Source: Gordionus sp. m RMFG-2023
Lineage: Eukaryota; Nematomorpha; Gordioida; Chordodea; Parachordodidae
Reading direction: 5' to 3'
DNA: 64,000 nucleotides
Assembly: GCF_954871325.1 (NCBI RefSeq)
Contig: NC_088778.1
Coordinates: 14,597,666-14,661,665, forward strand
Shown here: positions 11,886-24,460 of the stretch, piece by piece
Layout: the number at the start of each line of letters is the position of its first letter
Position numbering within the stretch: the first letter of the stretch is position 1
Notes under the pieces: generated by a model
What the model was told of the DNA's origin: nothing
What the model saw: the letters and a program-made list of their open reading frames with translations, nothing else
Database searches by the model: none
Position numbers and translations under genes: made by a program

Positions 11886-12796
11886 TAAGCCCCACCCACC
11901 TAACCCAAATATTTATTAAAGATTCTCTTTAAATATATTTTTTTTTATAGATATGGTATGTTAATATTTGCAATTGTAAAAAAACGAATAGATATAACCA
12001 TCAGGGAAACTAGGGATTTTTTATTCAAAATTAAGAGTATAGCCGCTGATGGCGATAACCTTTAAATAATTTACTATGATACTCCTTTTATTTTTTAAAA
12101 AATAAATTCGAATATTAAAAGTTCATGAATGATAAAGTGACCTTACAATTTCTTTTTTAATGCACTAAATATCAATCCGCTATTTCGAAATGAATACATC
12201 AGTTAAAATAAATCACTCTATCAAATAAAATGTACATTTTAAAAAAATGTAAACTACAACATATTTATAATAAAAAATATATTATATTGTAATCTTTTTT
12301 AATATTGAATTTGAAAATAAAATGATGTTCGTTCCTTTCATAAAGATATTCAAACAATTTTACAATATGCGTTGGATAGGGAAAACCTTTGCTTCCGGGG
12401 CGATGTGATGCGAGTTCAAAGCTGGTTGATGCAAAAATAAATATCAAAAGTAAAATTTCACCCGAAAGCCGATATTCGACTCAATCCGAGAGCGAACTCG
12501 ATTTGATTCTGGGTCGACCGGCCGCATACATCAAAAATTTAACATATGATTATATAGTCTTTATCAATTTTATAACATTAAGATTTTTAATCAACCGGAT
12601 TGGCTTGATAAAATAAACCGATTTTTGTCAGATAATTTTAACATTATATGATTCGTTATGTAAAAAGTACATAATCTGCAGAAAAAGCCTAAATAGACGA
12701 TAATTTTTACAAATGGAGAGCATTTTTTTTTTAAAATATAATTTCTCTAAATTATATTATATTTTTATTGTTACCATTTATTATTTTATTCCAAAA
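11886..12796. other. AT-rich spacer with one GC-richer island
   Basis: Mostly A+T. 12385-12535 is distinctly richer in G+C, with several CGA words (GATATTCGACTCAATCCGAG and GGGTCGACCGGCCGC). It is open on both strands, but I see no splice sites, domain or RNA fold that would identify it. The last 8 bases of this interval (12789-12796, TTCCAAAA) are the hAT target duplication. Confidence 0.45.
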
Positions 12797-15700
12797 CAGG
12801 GGCGGGACTGGCCATAAGACCAGGTGAGCATTTTGCCCACGAGGCCCAGAGAAAATGTCGATTTTTGAGGCCTATCAGAGGAAAATATCAAAAACGAAGT
12901 CGATTAGAAAAAAAAAAATTATTATGTCCACATTATTTTTTCTTACCATTTATTTATTTTTAATGATATCTCTATTATTTGAATATCACATTCCTTAAGA
13001 ATTGTCACGTCGTTTGACGCTATACATCATTACCACGTGATTTTCCTTGTTTTTTTTTAAATAAAGTGAAAACATTTCCTTTTGAGCTTTAGTAGGGTGA
13101 AAGCTAAGTTTTGATTAATTTATTATATTATATTTTTATACATTGATTTATTGTAGAAATAATATAGCAAACTTTTGTGATTGTATTTCTTGCTCTTAAT
13201 TTATTGAAAATAAATAAAACCCAGGTTTAATAATTTTAATAAAATAAATTTTTGATCAATTTGATTTTCTAATGTTTCTTTTAATATTAATTGATTGTTA
13301 ATTTGTGTTATTTTATTATTACTAACTAAGCTCAACTCAACGAACACAGATTGTTATAATCTCACCTAATATTTGGATTACAACGATTTACTTATCATTT
13401 CCAAACAAACCTAATAAAATAATCAACTTTATATAGCTATTTTTACACTTATTTATATTCTCATTGAATTGAGATGTAAAAAAGTCAAAAGTAAACAACT
13501 TATTTATATTTCATAACCCATAGATAGTAAATTTTTTTAATTATTACTGGCTGGTTCATCATATTTTTAAATATAAGTAATTTTATATAAATATGAATTT
13601 TATTTGAATTTCCAGTTCACATCTTGAGATATTATTTTTAACCTTAAGTTATAAATTAATATTAATAAATCTTTTTTGTAACATCATATGAGATAAAATA
13701 ACATGATTACTTTAAGCCTTATATCAAAATACAATTCTTTAAAAAAATTATATTAAATTTTTATTTCATACTAATATATTATTTTTAGTTAAATTGATAT
13801 ATTTTTAAATATTATACATAGAGGTGCCAAAAAGAAATTTATAGGTGGAGCTGAAAAATTAAGAGAAAAAAATGTTGCTGGTTTCAAAGCAGCTGGTGCT
13901 GATCCAACTTAAATTATCTTTCTTTGATAAATCAATTTCTAATACTATTACTTCATGTAAAAAATCTATTTTTTTATGAATATCAGCAACTACCTCCCAT
14001 CATATCTACCTGAAACAACTACATTATCTGCAATATCTTCTTTTATTATTGCATCAGTTCATACATTGCCACACCCACCTAAGATTATATTACCTACCAT
14101 TACTGCAGATAAATTATTCACACACCCTGAAAATACATTATCTACAATTAGAGCAATTCCATCTTTATTATCCTCACACTTGTCAGAAGCAATTACATCA
14201 ATAATGCCTTTGCATATTTCACAAAGTGGATTATCAGAATTGGATATGCATAAACATGAAAATTTTAAGTTGCAATTGACAGTTACTATACCTCAAAAAC
14301 TTGCATTCTTAATGCAACATCCTATACAACTAATAGTAAATATGATAAATATATTCTCGAATAGTGATGAGTGAAAAAATACCTAGAAAATGGATTACAA
14401 TAGAACTAATATGCAATAAAGCCAAAGCTGTGTACTGCTCAATCTGCCTGGCATTTGCAGTATGCGAAAATACTTTCACAACAGGCTCAACAAATTTTTG
14501 TCATATGCATTCAGTAATTAAAATAGATGAAATTCAATAGTACAAATTAATGCTGTCGAGGCCTACCTCAGAGCATCAAAAAACCAGTCATTTGATAATT
14601 CAATTAGTGTTAAAATATTAAATGAAAAAAATCGATAAATTTATAACAATTGTCCACATAATGATAATGAAACAAATATTTTATATAATAAAGTTTTTAG
14701 GCAAATAAACTTACCCTATAGAGAATCAAGACTGAAACACATAGCCACTTTGAAAATGAAAATTTGAATCATGGGAATTTCCTGTAAATGATTCGTATTA
14801 TATCAAAAAATGATCAAACTCAGAGATCATTTAAAGAAGGCTATTTTAAAAAGCAAACGTAGTAAAGGAAAGCTTAAACTCTCTGACAAATTAAAATCGA
14901 AGGGAAGAGGTTTTTTCATAACCTTGTTGTCGAAAACAACTGTTAACAAAGTTATTCATGTTGTTCTTGATCAAATCGGAATTTAATAAAAAAAGGAGAT
15001 TGGTAACAAACGGTTTAGTTTATAAATGGATAGTACTCAAGACATTAGCGTTTATGATCAAGCAACCATTTGCCTACGATACATATATAATGATAAAATA
15101 ACAGAAAGGCTTTTTGCACTTACAAAAGTTACATACTCTTCTGGAAAAGGATTTTTTGATATCTTGAGTGAATTCTTTTTAAAACATAATAATAAATAAA
15201 TTGGAAAATCATTTGATGGTGAATTTATTGGGTTGCAAGCTCTTATTAGACAAGAGACTCCAAGTAGTTTGTATATTTGGTGTTATAGTCACATATTAAA
15301 TCTTTGTATATGTGATTCATGCAATATTGAAGGCAAAAATTTATTTGGATTATTAAACAGACGCAACTTTCTTCGGTGAATCATATAATAGGATGAATGC
15401 TTAGGTGAAACAGAATAACTCATAAAATAAGTTGAGAAGGCTGCAAAAAATAGATGAGACAAGGTGGTAGGCACGTGAAAAAGCCCTTAGATGGCTATAT
15501 GGCAAAGAGAGCTTGCTCCCAATAACGATAAGTGTACTTCAATTTATAATAGATAATAAATCATTTGAGGCAAAAACCTCATCAGAAACGCAACTTTGAT
15601 CGATAATTTATGCAAATTTAAGACTCTAAGTACTGCTATAATATATTTGGAAATTTTTGAAATAATGGGGCCATTGTTAATATCTTCAAACTAAGAATTT

Positions 15701-16925
15701 AGATATTTTGTCACCATGGAAAATGATAGAAGATGCTAAGTCTTCTGTATCATCGATAACTATTACATCGATAAAATAAAGCAATAAAAATGGCTTTTAA
15801 TTTAAATGAAACACTTTCATATTTAAAGCTCCCAGAGAGTATCTGGGTACAGACTGCTCTGTCAAAAAATCGAATAGGACGAGCGAAGAGAATATATAGT
15901 GTCGAAGGCCAAGATGAACGTCCTCATATATCGATTGACCTTTATAGGGTCGAAGTATTTCGTCCTATAATTGATCAAATTATAAACAGCTTGTCGGAAC
16001 GGTTTTCTGCGAATAAAGAGCTTATTTTATGTGCAATATTTGCATCCAAGGCATTTTGATGAAATAAATAGTAAAGGTATTTCTTCTGAAAAGGCCTTGA
16101 AAAAAATGGCACAATTGGGAAATATATCGAGTGTTAAATTACGTAATGAATTGTGTTCATTTGCCAGGGTATTCAAAATTTAGTGGCAGAATTAAATGAA
16201 ATAGACGATGATATCGTATGTACAAGTGAGGAGTCATATGAAGTGGAATATTACAAAATGATAATAATTCATAGTGTGATAATAGATGTAACAAGTGTTT
16301 AATATGCGTGTATGAAATTCTTAAAAGATACAATATGCATATAAATGCATACGCTAATTTATTTTTGGCATATGAATACATTTTAACTTTATCATTTACG
16401 CTGGTTGATTGCGAGAGAACATTATATATTAATTCTTTTATTTAAATCTTATTTATATCTATAATATGATCGGTGTCTGATTTTATAAGTGCAGCAATTT
16501 TATTCTCTGTGCAATATTGTATTATTGGAATAATTTTATATGTGCGATTGATTTTATTTATTAAGTATGTATTATTCTATATTTAACATGTGATGTATGA
16601 TTTGATTTTATAGTGCAATATCGTTGTAAATCTAATATAAAATATATATGTGCGATGAATATGATTTTAGATGTGCAATGTTTTAAAATAAAATATATGA
16701 TTATCGTTTCATTATTCTTTTTTTAAAAAAAATGTAAATCGTTTGCCTATTTTCAAAAATAAGAAGTAATAAAATTCGAAGAAGCCATTTAAAAGAACCC
16801 GGCCAAAGGCAGGCAAAAGCGGGCAGAAGACCCGCCAAATAAAAAATATGGGGGCTAAGCCCCTATAAAAGTGAGGCCGCTATAAAAAATGCCCACGAGG
16901 CCGTAGCGTCGCCAGTCTGCTCCTG
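12797..16925 (+). mobile_element. hAT DNA transposon, 4.1 kb, autonomous type but degraded
   Basis: The left end begins CAGGGGCGGGACTGGCCA and the right end, reverse-complemented, CAGGAGCAGACTGGCGAC. Both continue into GCCCACGAGGCC. The flanks are a perfect 8-bp duplication TTCCAAAA (12789-12796 and 16926-16933). CAGGGGCGGACTGGCC-like ends are a well-known hAT signature. The interior carries a broken transposase (13830-16440). Near the right end (16798-16863) is a run of GC-rich hairpin-forming words also found at 44145 and 61608. The element lies just downstream of the host gene. Confidence 0.92.
13830..16440 (+). pseudogene. hAT transposase with TTF-type zinc finger, pseudogene
   Basis: Pieces in order on the plus strand: a basic start AKKKFIGGAEKLREKNVAGF (13830-13910); a zinc-finger segment KAKAVYCSICLAFAVCENTF (about 14419-14480); RRLQKIDETRWWAREKALRW before the middle domain (about 15430-15495); an open 89-codon stretch, 15790-16059, with NRIGRAKRIYS, DERPHISIDLYRVEVF and SLSERFSANKEL; and, near 16310-16440, CVYEILKRYNMHINAYANLF and LTLSFTLVDCERT, the start of the hAT C-terminal dimerisation domain. 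Multiple stops and frameshifts separate them, so no product is expected. The layout matches the ZMYM/TTF-type hAT transposases. Confidence 0.85.
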
Positions 16926-16933
16926 TTCCAAAA

Positions 16934-17280
16934 CGCATGTTTTTAAAAACTATTTGCCGAAAATGTATTCTACCTTGTGAAGTACCTAACCCTATGAATT
17001 TCCGACAATTTTGAATTAATTTTAATTAATAATAAAGGGTTAAATTAATATTGATTCACAATTTCATAGCAAAATTTCGGAGTTTATTATTAAATATAAT
17101 TTTTTCAAGTTTGAAATAAATACTATAATTAAAATCTCGAAAATTATATATTAATATGAAAATAATTATACATTCTACCAATAATATGCACAATATAAAT
17201 AGAACTAAATTTCAAAATAGGAATTTGATGCGAGATTTACCATTTACTATATGTTATATTGTTTGTTAATGATAAAAGCT
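16934..17280. other. Spacer between hAT and host gene, with a short GC-richer island
   Basis: 16934-17025 is GC-richer than its surroundings and open on both strands (plus: TICRKCILPCEVPNPMNF; minus: CRKFIGLGTSQGRIHFRQ). No AG acceptor precedes the minus frame, so I cannot attach it to the host gene. The rest is A+T. Confidence 0.4.
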
Positions 17281-17363
17281 TCAAAAATCAGTTGTTCCTT
17301 CATCCATAATTTGTCTAGGACTTATTTTGTTATAAAAGTATGCGTCTCTCCCAACATTTATAG
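17281..17363 (-). other. Possible alternative last exon of the host gene
   Basis: A frame of 27 codons including stop starts after an AG at 17365-17364 and fits the phase left by exon 7 (donor at 17775) exactly as well as exon 8 does. It reads INVGRDAYFYNKISPRQIMD and ends in TGA at 17283-17281. Its acceptor lacks a pyrimidine tract, so I rank it below the exon at 17560-17463. Both being in phase suggests alternative ends, but one may be chance. Confidence 0.4.
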
Positions 17364-17462
17364 CTTTATCAAATTTTTTTTTAAGAATAGGTATATTTTA
17401 ATATAAAACAGTTATTATCTAATTTAAAAAAGTTTTGGTTATTGATATAAAGTCCCCTTGAT

Positions 17463-20400
17463 TCAAAAAATAAATTTTTTGGGTGTGGAAGGGGAGAGGG
17501 TGCCATTATCATTAGTATACAATATAATCTGGAGTTTATTAATGAGTCCTCCTATCTTTACTAAACTCATATATAGAAATTAAGTTAATAAAATATTACC
17601 GTTTAGGCCCATAAATAACTTAAAATGAACCTACTCTCTCCCCAAATATAATTTAAGATTAATGATGTTTATTGTGCAGGCAATTTTTCCTACATTTATA
17701 ATCTTCTTAAATTTTCTCTAACTGACTTAAAACATGTGATAATAATATTCAGTATAATTATTTTTTAAAAAATACCCTGATGTGGCTCACGATTTCTTTG
17801 ATCTTCATGATAATGATTATTTCCTGGATTAACTAAATAAATAAAAAACTCAAATTATTAATGATTGATTAATTTATCCTAAACTATCACTGGTAACCAG
17901 ATTTTCACATAGATGGTAACTAGGTGGAAGGAAAACTATTTTTTAAAATTTATATTACAATAATAAAATGTTTATCTTATTTATTATTTTCATGAAAATC
18001 AGGCCCCAAATGTGCATTCCATAGTTTTCTTTATACCAGATGATATTTATGATACCCTTGTTAAGAAATTATAATCACTCTTATTTATAATGTTATAAAG
18101 GTTTACAAAGTATTTAAATTAAATAAATTACCATATTTTTAAAATTAAATAATAATAATGAATTATTCAATTACTATCAGATGATATTTTAGTGATGTGC
18201 CATAACATGTCGCCGTTCTTGTCTGGTATAAGACTAGCTATTAATTCGTGCGATTTTGCCCTTTTCAATACATCGGTCCCAGAATCATTTTTAATAACTG
18301 AATTAGACAACGAAAAACATTTATTTATTAAAAAATAGGAATTTATAATTTAATAGTTTATTATATAAGTTTTAAAAATAATGAAAAAAAAGTAACTTGC
18401 ATAAGACCTTTAAAAAGAGGGACTATAATTCTAATAAAATCAGAGGAAAACCACCCAAAAATTTCCCTTAAGGAAATCCTGCTACCCCTATAAATAATAA
18501 ATATTATAATATAATATACCTTTAGTTGGAATGACATTGCAGGAGCTTGTACCTATTTCCTTGATAATTTGAATAGGTATATCACGTTCACAAGATTTAG
18601 GACTTAAATGACCTTCATATGGCTCAGAGTCTATTTATTAGTTAGTGTTAATGGTAAAAATATATACAATTTTAATATTAAAAAATACCCATTAAATCCC
18701 AATATTTCCGAAATATATATTTTTTATTTATTCATATTAAGCATGTCATCTGAACAATAAAATATCAAATCAAAAACAAAAAAAAAACACTGATAAAAAG
18801 CAATAAATATTTTATCCCGAAAAATATTACTCAAGCTTGAAGATTTTGATCATAGATGGCACAAAGGTTTGTACTTCTATTAGCGAAATCTCGAGTGGCT
18901 CAAATAATTAGTCATTTTTTTATTAAAGAAATTTTCTATAGTTAATGACGTTTTTGATGTATTGTGGCTATCGTATCTTTGTTTGGTAAAAGATTATTCA
19001 ATATTATCATTGGCCTATCTAGTTGCCCCTTTGGATCCTGCTAAATTTATATAAGGCCAATTCAACTTAAAACTAAGGTGAATCATGCCAGCTAACATGT
19101 TATCAAAATCGTAAAAAAAATTAATTTATATAATATGAGGGCATTTATTATAAGAAAAGAATACTCTTTCATCAAAAGATAAGAAATCATTTGTTTTTTA
19201 AGTAAAAAAAAATTTATTACAGTATATCACCTTCATCTTAGTTTTAAAAATATAATATAAACCTCATAAAATTATTCAATCAGGATTGCAAGATCTCCCG
19301 CCTTTGGAGTAATTTCCCTATTTTTTACATTAGTTTATTCCAAAACACGCCGTCTATTGATTTATGCTTTTCCCCGATTTTTCAAAAAAAATTCTCCCGT
19401 TTTTTTATAAATCGATCTCCAAAACTTATCAATTTAAAATAAGGTAATAATATTAAATCTTTTTATTTTAAAATAAACTATTATGATAAGTCATATAATA
19501 ATTACTTCCTCTGAAACTGATAATGAAAATGATTCTATGTAAATGTGCAATAAGTATTTTAAAATTTTTTAAAATCAATCTATATAAATAATATTTTAGA
19601 AGTAAACAATTATTATTTAAAATTTTAACAGTTTTATATGCCCTAATAATTTTTGATTTAAAGTTTTCACCTGATATTCCATTTTTTGCCAATTTTATTC
19701 CATTAATTTAAATTATATAAAAATTTCAATAAACAAGTTTAACATCCAAAATAGTTTTTAAATCACATCTAAAACCTCGAATTCCATTTATTTTAATATG
19801 CAATACAAAATTTAATATCCGCCATGAAAGAGTCCATGTTGTAAAAAAACATTCAACAAGGCAAAATATATATTCAATTTAAAAAATAAGGATACATCAA
19901 ATAATATCCAACAGTATACTTAAAAACAATCAATTATGTGATGATAATACTGCAATAGTAGAAACGGATCACACGATAAAACATTCACTTAAACTTATTG
20001 CCTATCATCTTTCCTTTTTCAAAAATAGCCCATAGCATAAAAGGTATAAGAATAAAAGTCTCAAAAATGGTGTTAAATATGATAGGTCCTGAAACTAAGA
20101 AACAAACCATTCGGAGAAATTGAAGGATATTACGTCTATACTTGTGCTGAGCCATGAAAATTGCAACCTTTTACTATCAAATACAAATGTCTTTTTAAGC
20201 TGTAAGTGTGAATTTCGGAAAAGGCAAAGTGTAATGACGGAATTATTCGTTTTGAATGAAAATATCATCCCTGTCTTTGCCATACAATTCACAATACAGA
20301 AAAAAATAGACATGCTTCATTATCAATAGACATAGAAATAATTGTTATGAAATGTAATGCCGAATTCAGCAGTTTCACAAACAGGGTATATGTTTTAAAA

Positions 20401-23400
20401 ATTTTTATAGATTCTCGATATTGATATTGAATGGTCAGAATTTCTATGAATTGTTCCAACTATGCCTATCATTAATACCGGCTCAAATAATTTAATAAAT
20501 AATTATTTAGCTGTTAAATCTTATTTTTTATCTCAAAAAAAATCCCAATATTAAAATTATTTTTTTCAAATGTAATGGCCGAGGTTTATTTAAGCCTAGT
20601 TATTAATAACGTTGTAAAAAAATTGCAATCAGAAAATTCAATTGCAGTGACATTAGTAGTGAATAAATTAGTTACAACTTTAAAAACCCAAGTTATCAAT
20701 ATCTTTATGACTTTGTCGAAAGACAAAATTTTATAAAGATCAATCGCATCATTTCAAAATGAAGTTAATAAATTCGTTAAAATAATCATTTCGTATTTAG
20801 AAAAAAAATATGAATTTAGGGAATCTAAGTATTAAGAGGTTCGATAATGAATTTAAATTCGAGGAAGTTGAATTAATAATAATCAATTTTAATATAAAAG
20901 ATGTCAATTCGATGAATTATTCCAGGAATTCGTTGCTATAAATATATTTATAGAACAAAATAATAATATATTGAATTTGGTTCGTGAAAACAAATGTGTA
21001 CATTTTTTCAAAGAATATTGCAAATTTTGTTATAATATGCAATATTATGATCTCGTAACCACATTCAAACGCTGGTTCAGAGCGCATATTTAGTTTAATG
21101 ATAAATTTCTAGCTGAAAGACTTATCTTTATCAGCTTTAGAAGCGGAATTAATGATCAAACATTATTTTAATAATACTTGTAAAGAATTTAAGATTTATA
21201 TAATAAAAAATAAAAATTTAATTATTAACATAAAATCTCTGAAAAATATAAATAAAAATATTTACTTAAAAAAAATATATACTATCCTTCCTTTATTTTA
21301 CTGAAAGAAATATTCACCAGGATTATTTGTTATAAAATTTTTTCTTTTGAATTATAGTTAATTCTCCCGCTTTTTGTTTGAATGAATCTGGCAATCCTGC
21401 TTATTTTAAGCCAGAAGTTCATATTTTTTTAAAAAATTGATTTACAAATTCTTAAATAGACAATAAGTAATATTTCTTTTTATTTTTAAAATTTTGTCGC
21501 GGAATTAACTTTATTATAAAGAATTAGAATACAAAAAAATAAATTTCCACTATTGATATTGAAAGGTATTTTTTGGTATTTGGAGAGTGGGAAAAATTTA
21601 ATAATATATATATTTTTTTCTGCTAAACTATTTCCATTTCCATATGTCATGACCAAATGTCATCACCCTTACCCTCTTCATCCGCATTATTACTTATATA
21701 GTCTAGTGGCAAAAGGATAATATTCTCATCTGGACTAACGATTAGGTAATTGGTCTAAGACACTTTTTAAATGAGAAAATCTCAACATATAATTTGAAAA
21801 AATAATCCCAATGTTTATTTTTGGAACAAATGAAATATTTTACCTTATAATTTTCGAACATGCTGAATGATGATATCCGCAATAAGCATATATTGGATTT
21901 TTTTGTTTTAATTGGATGCATTAAAATTTTTATTTAAAAATGATCAATATTTTTAATTTTTACAAAAAAAATCTATTAGAAATCTAATAAAAAAAATTTT
22001 TACCATCATTTTATAAAAGTGATTTCTAAAGCTATACTCACTAAAAATGAAAACATTCCTCATCCTTAAAAGTGTATTATTGGAACATTGGGATTTAATG
22101 GGTACACGTTATTTTATGTCTGCGTATAATAAATGTTATTGTTAAACAAAAATTTACTTGACTTTGTAGAATTAGAATCCCTGAAAGGACGGAGTTTCGT
22201 AATTCGCATTGGCATATGATGATTTTATTTTTATATAATTTTTCGTTATTGTTAAAAAATGAATATAAAATATATTTATTTTAAACAATTATTACTTTCT
22301 TTTTAAAGTAAATATAATTGTGTTAATTAAAAATATTGAGTTATTTATGAATGCTGAAGTTTTTGATTTATTTTTAGAGATATGTTATGGCACGAGTTTT
22401 ACCAAAAGACTAAAGATCCAGGCTGTCAATTTAAAATCGAAAGCTCTAAAATATTTATGATAAATGGTTAAAATCGAAGGCTTAATTGCTCTATAAATTG
22501 GAAAGCTCAATGATAAGCAGAATGGGTTATATAATTTGAGTAAAAACTGGCCCGTATCGGCTGGGCAAAGGGGCTGCTTCTCATAAGTTCGATAACTCAA
22601 AAATATAAAAAAATTAGTTCAACAAGCGATTTTTTTTTCAATTATTTATTTTTCTATTTTTAAAATTTTCTATCTGAATAAGGACCTGTCAAAAACGCCT
22701 GGGAACCCTCTATAGCCGAATGCTTAAGACTAACTGACATAAAATGGAATCTGATTGTAAATAAACATTTGTATAATATTTACTTATTATAAAATGATGA
22801 TCGATTATTATTCTCTTTATTTTTAGTGTCGTCGTATTTATTATCGAATTTTTCAATGAAAAATGGTTTAACTGTGTATGTTACATTTATGGGAACGTTA
22901 TAATAATCATATTTGTTTGAATCTTCCTCTCTATCCTTTTTAAAAGTTAAAGGATAGTCTGGGTTGTAAGCCGATTTAATGTTGAGTACATTTGTATTTG
23001 TATCATTGGGTGTATAATAAATTTCTTTATTTAATTGTTTGCTATTGTCATCTATAGAGTATTTATCATAATGTAAAAAATTTAATGATGTTCCTGGATT
23101 ATTTAAAGGTTTTTCGTTGAAGTAATTGTATGTTATATCTTTATCTGCATGCGCTTTATAGGGTTGAGCGCATATATTCATATTGTTAGGGTAGATGGAA
23201 GGCTTATTATTCATTAGAGTATGTGTTCTTGTATTTAAATTATGGTTTTCTTGAACATTTTGACAATTTAAATATATATTATTATCAGGACTATATTTAT
23301 TAGAATATGATGAAGCTGACCCACCAGGAAAAACATTTAATTTTAAAGGAATATGTGAAGGTTCGTTATGATTATATTTATATGATATATTATCGGGTGT

Positions 23401-24460
23401 AGCTGTTGAATAATCTTCATCTGAAAACTTTTTCCATCTTTTGCTTACAGCTTTTAACTCATCTAAATGAGGGGTGTAAGTAAAGGGTTTATGATCAGGT
23501 GGGGCTGAAGCTGCTTTACTCAAAACTTGTTCAAGAATTCTTTGCGCTTTTTGGGTAGAATCTCTGTTAAGTTCGTCATTGTCGTTATAATGAGTATTCG
23601 AAGGCTAATTAAAAAAAAATCAAAAATAATATGAAAAAAAAGAATATAAAAATAACTCAAAAATATTTAATAAATAAAAAAAAATTAATAGGTATAATAC
23701 AAATTTAAAACCACTTTGCAAGTTATAAAAAATAGATTTTCCGGCAATTATATACAATTTATAGCAATAAAATGCTTTTAACTCTCTAGAGAGAAGGATA
23801 TTTAATTTAGCGTAAGCCTAAGTATACTAAAATCAATTATAGTAACATTCGGCCATGTATATCAAATCAAACCATATAATCGATATAATTGTGATTATAA
23901 AATATTTTTACTTGGTTATTAATTATTTAAATAAAATGAAAAGAAAATTAGCGAATCAAATCATTATTTGAAAAGTAAGAAAGAATGTTGTCAGAACATA
24001 AAGTACAACCAAAAAAAAAGATCGAAATAGGAACATATATTTTTATACAAAATAGTCTGTACAATATAATATATTTAAAAAACGCATACCATTTAAGAAT
24101 AGAAAATATTTTATTTGTTTTGGGGAATAAAAATTGCCAACTTTGAATACTTTCAAGTTAGAGTTAATATATAATTTTATACGCCATATGATTCACTTTT
24201 TATTATTATTGTTGGAAACCTCTCATTAAAACTATCAAATTTCTTAATATTAAAAATAGTTAAGTCATCACTTTTATTTTTAAATATGACAATTTTTATT
24301 ATAATATAAAATTCGAATTAGGAAATGATAAATGTTGATGTTTTACTCGGAATTTAGCCTTATTCGGTGCTCCGACTGTTCCAGGGAGTGGGGGAGGAAT
24401 TAATACGTTAGATATAGTAGCTACACAAGCATCAGAATTGTGATTATCGACGTTTTGCAT
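17463..24460 (-). CDS. Unrecognised Asn/Tyr-rich host protein, eight exons, about 480 aa
   Basis: Exons on the minus strand: 24460-24347, 23604-22784, 22040-22004, 21754-21673, 18630-18520, 18297-18175, 17832-17776, 17560-17463. All introns are GT-AG with donors GTAAAA, GTAAAT, GTAAAA, GTAAGG, GTATAT, GTAATT and GTATTT. Phases join without a stop and total 1443 nt (480 aa). An in-frame TAA precedes the ATG. The protein starts with a Pro-rich stretch (LIPPPLPGTVG), then a charged, probably helical part (DSTQKAQRILEQVLSKAA; HLDELKAVSKRWKKFSDED). A long Asn/Tyr/Asp-rich disordered middle follows (to about residue 310). The tail is acidic then basic (DYISNNADEEDSEPYEG; LKRAKSHELIASLIPDKNG). No signal peptide, membrane span or known domain is seen. 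Intron 4 (3042 bp) holds a hAT relic. I do not recognise the family; an intracellular scaffold-like protein is a guess. Confidence 0.72.
18840..18905. repeat. Short dispersed repeat in intron 4
   Basis: The words AGATGGCACAAAGGTTTG and AAATCTCGAG recur, slightly changed, in the hairpin element at 48252-48395 (AGATGGCAGAAAGGTTTG, AAATCTCGAA). It is a fragment of the same small element. Confidence 0.5.
19281..21399 (+). mobile_element. hAT transposon relic inside the host gene intron
   Basis: The left end is CAGGATTGCAAGATCTCCCG and the right end, reverse-complemented, CAGGATTGCCAGATTCATTC. Both are followed by CTCCCG-like words. Target duplications are only weakly matched (TTATTCAA/TTATTTTA, one base outside the ends). 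The plus strand keeps degraded transposase pieces: SHENCNLLLSNTNVFLSCKC (about 20147-20205), AVKSYFLSQKK (about 20508-20545), and HSNAGSERIFSLM followed by ALEAELMIKHYFNNTCKEF (about 21063-21200), the hallmark of the hAT C-terminal domain. Many stops and frameshifts. The same family, with the same CTCCCG ends, occurs at 31250-33071. Confidence 0.75.

Noticed and set aside
12385-12535. Possible tRNA or SINE (GAGTTCAAAGC resembles a B box)
   Set aside because: No A box at the right distance and no cloverleaf; left as an unexplained GC-richer island.
13976-14374. 132-codon open frame in the hAT
   Set aside because: Ser/Thr/Ile-rich, probably a linker region of the transposase or non-coding; no domain, so not listed as a separate gene.
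17995-18070. Coding-like island (plus: APNVHSIVFFIPDDIYDTLV; minus: INIIWYKENYGMHIWGLIFM) inside intron 6
   Set aside because: No donor/acceptor combination keeps the phase between exons 6 and 7.
22158-22180. A 23-nt micro-exon (GGATTCTAATTC...) after the strong acceptor CTCCGTCCTTTCAG
   Set aside because: Its phase joins exon 2 but cannot connect to the exon at 21754-21673, whereas 22040-22004 fits both sides.
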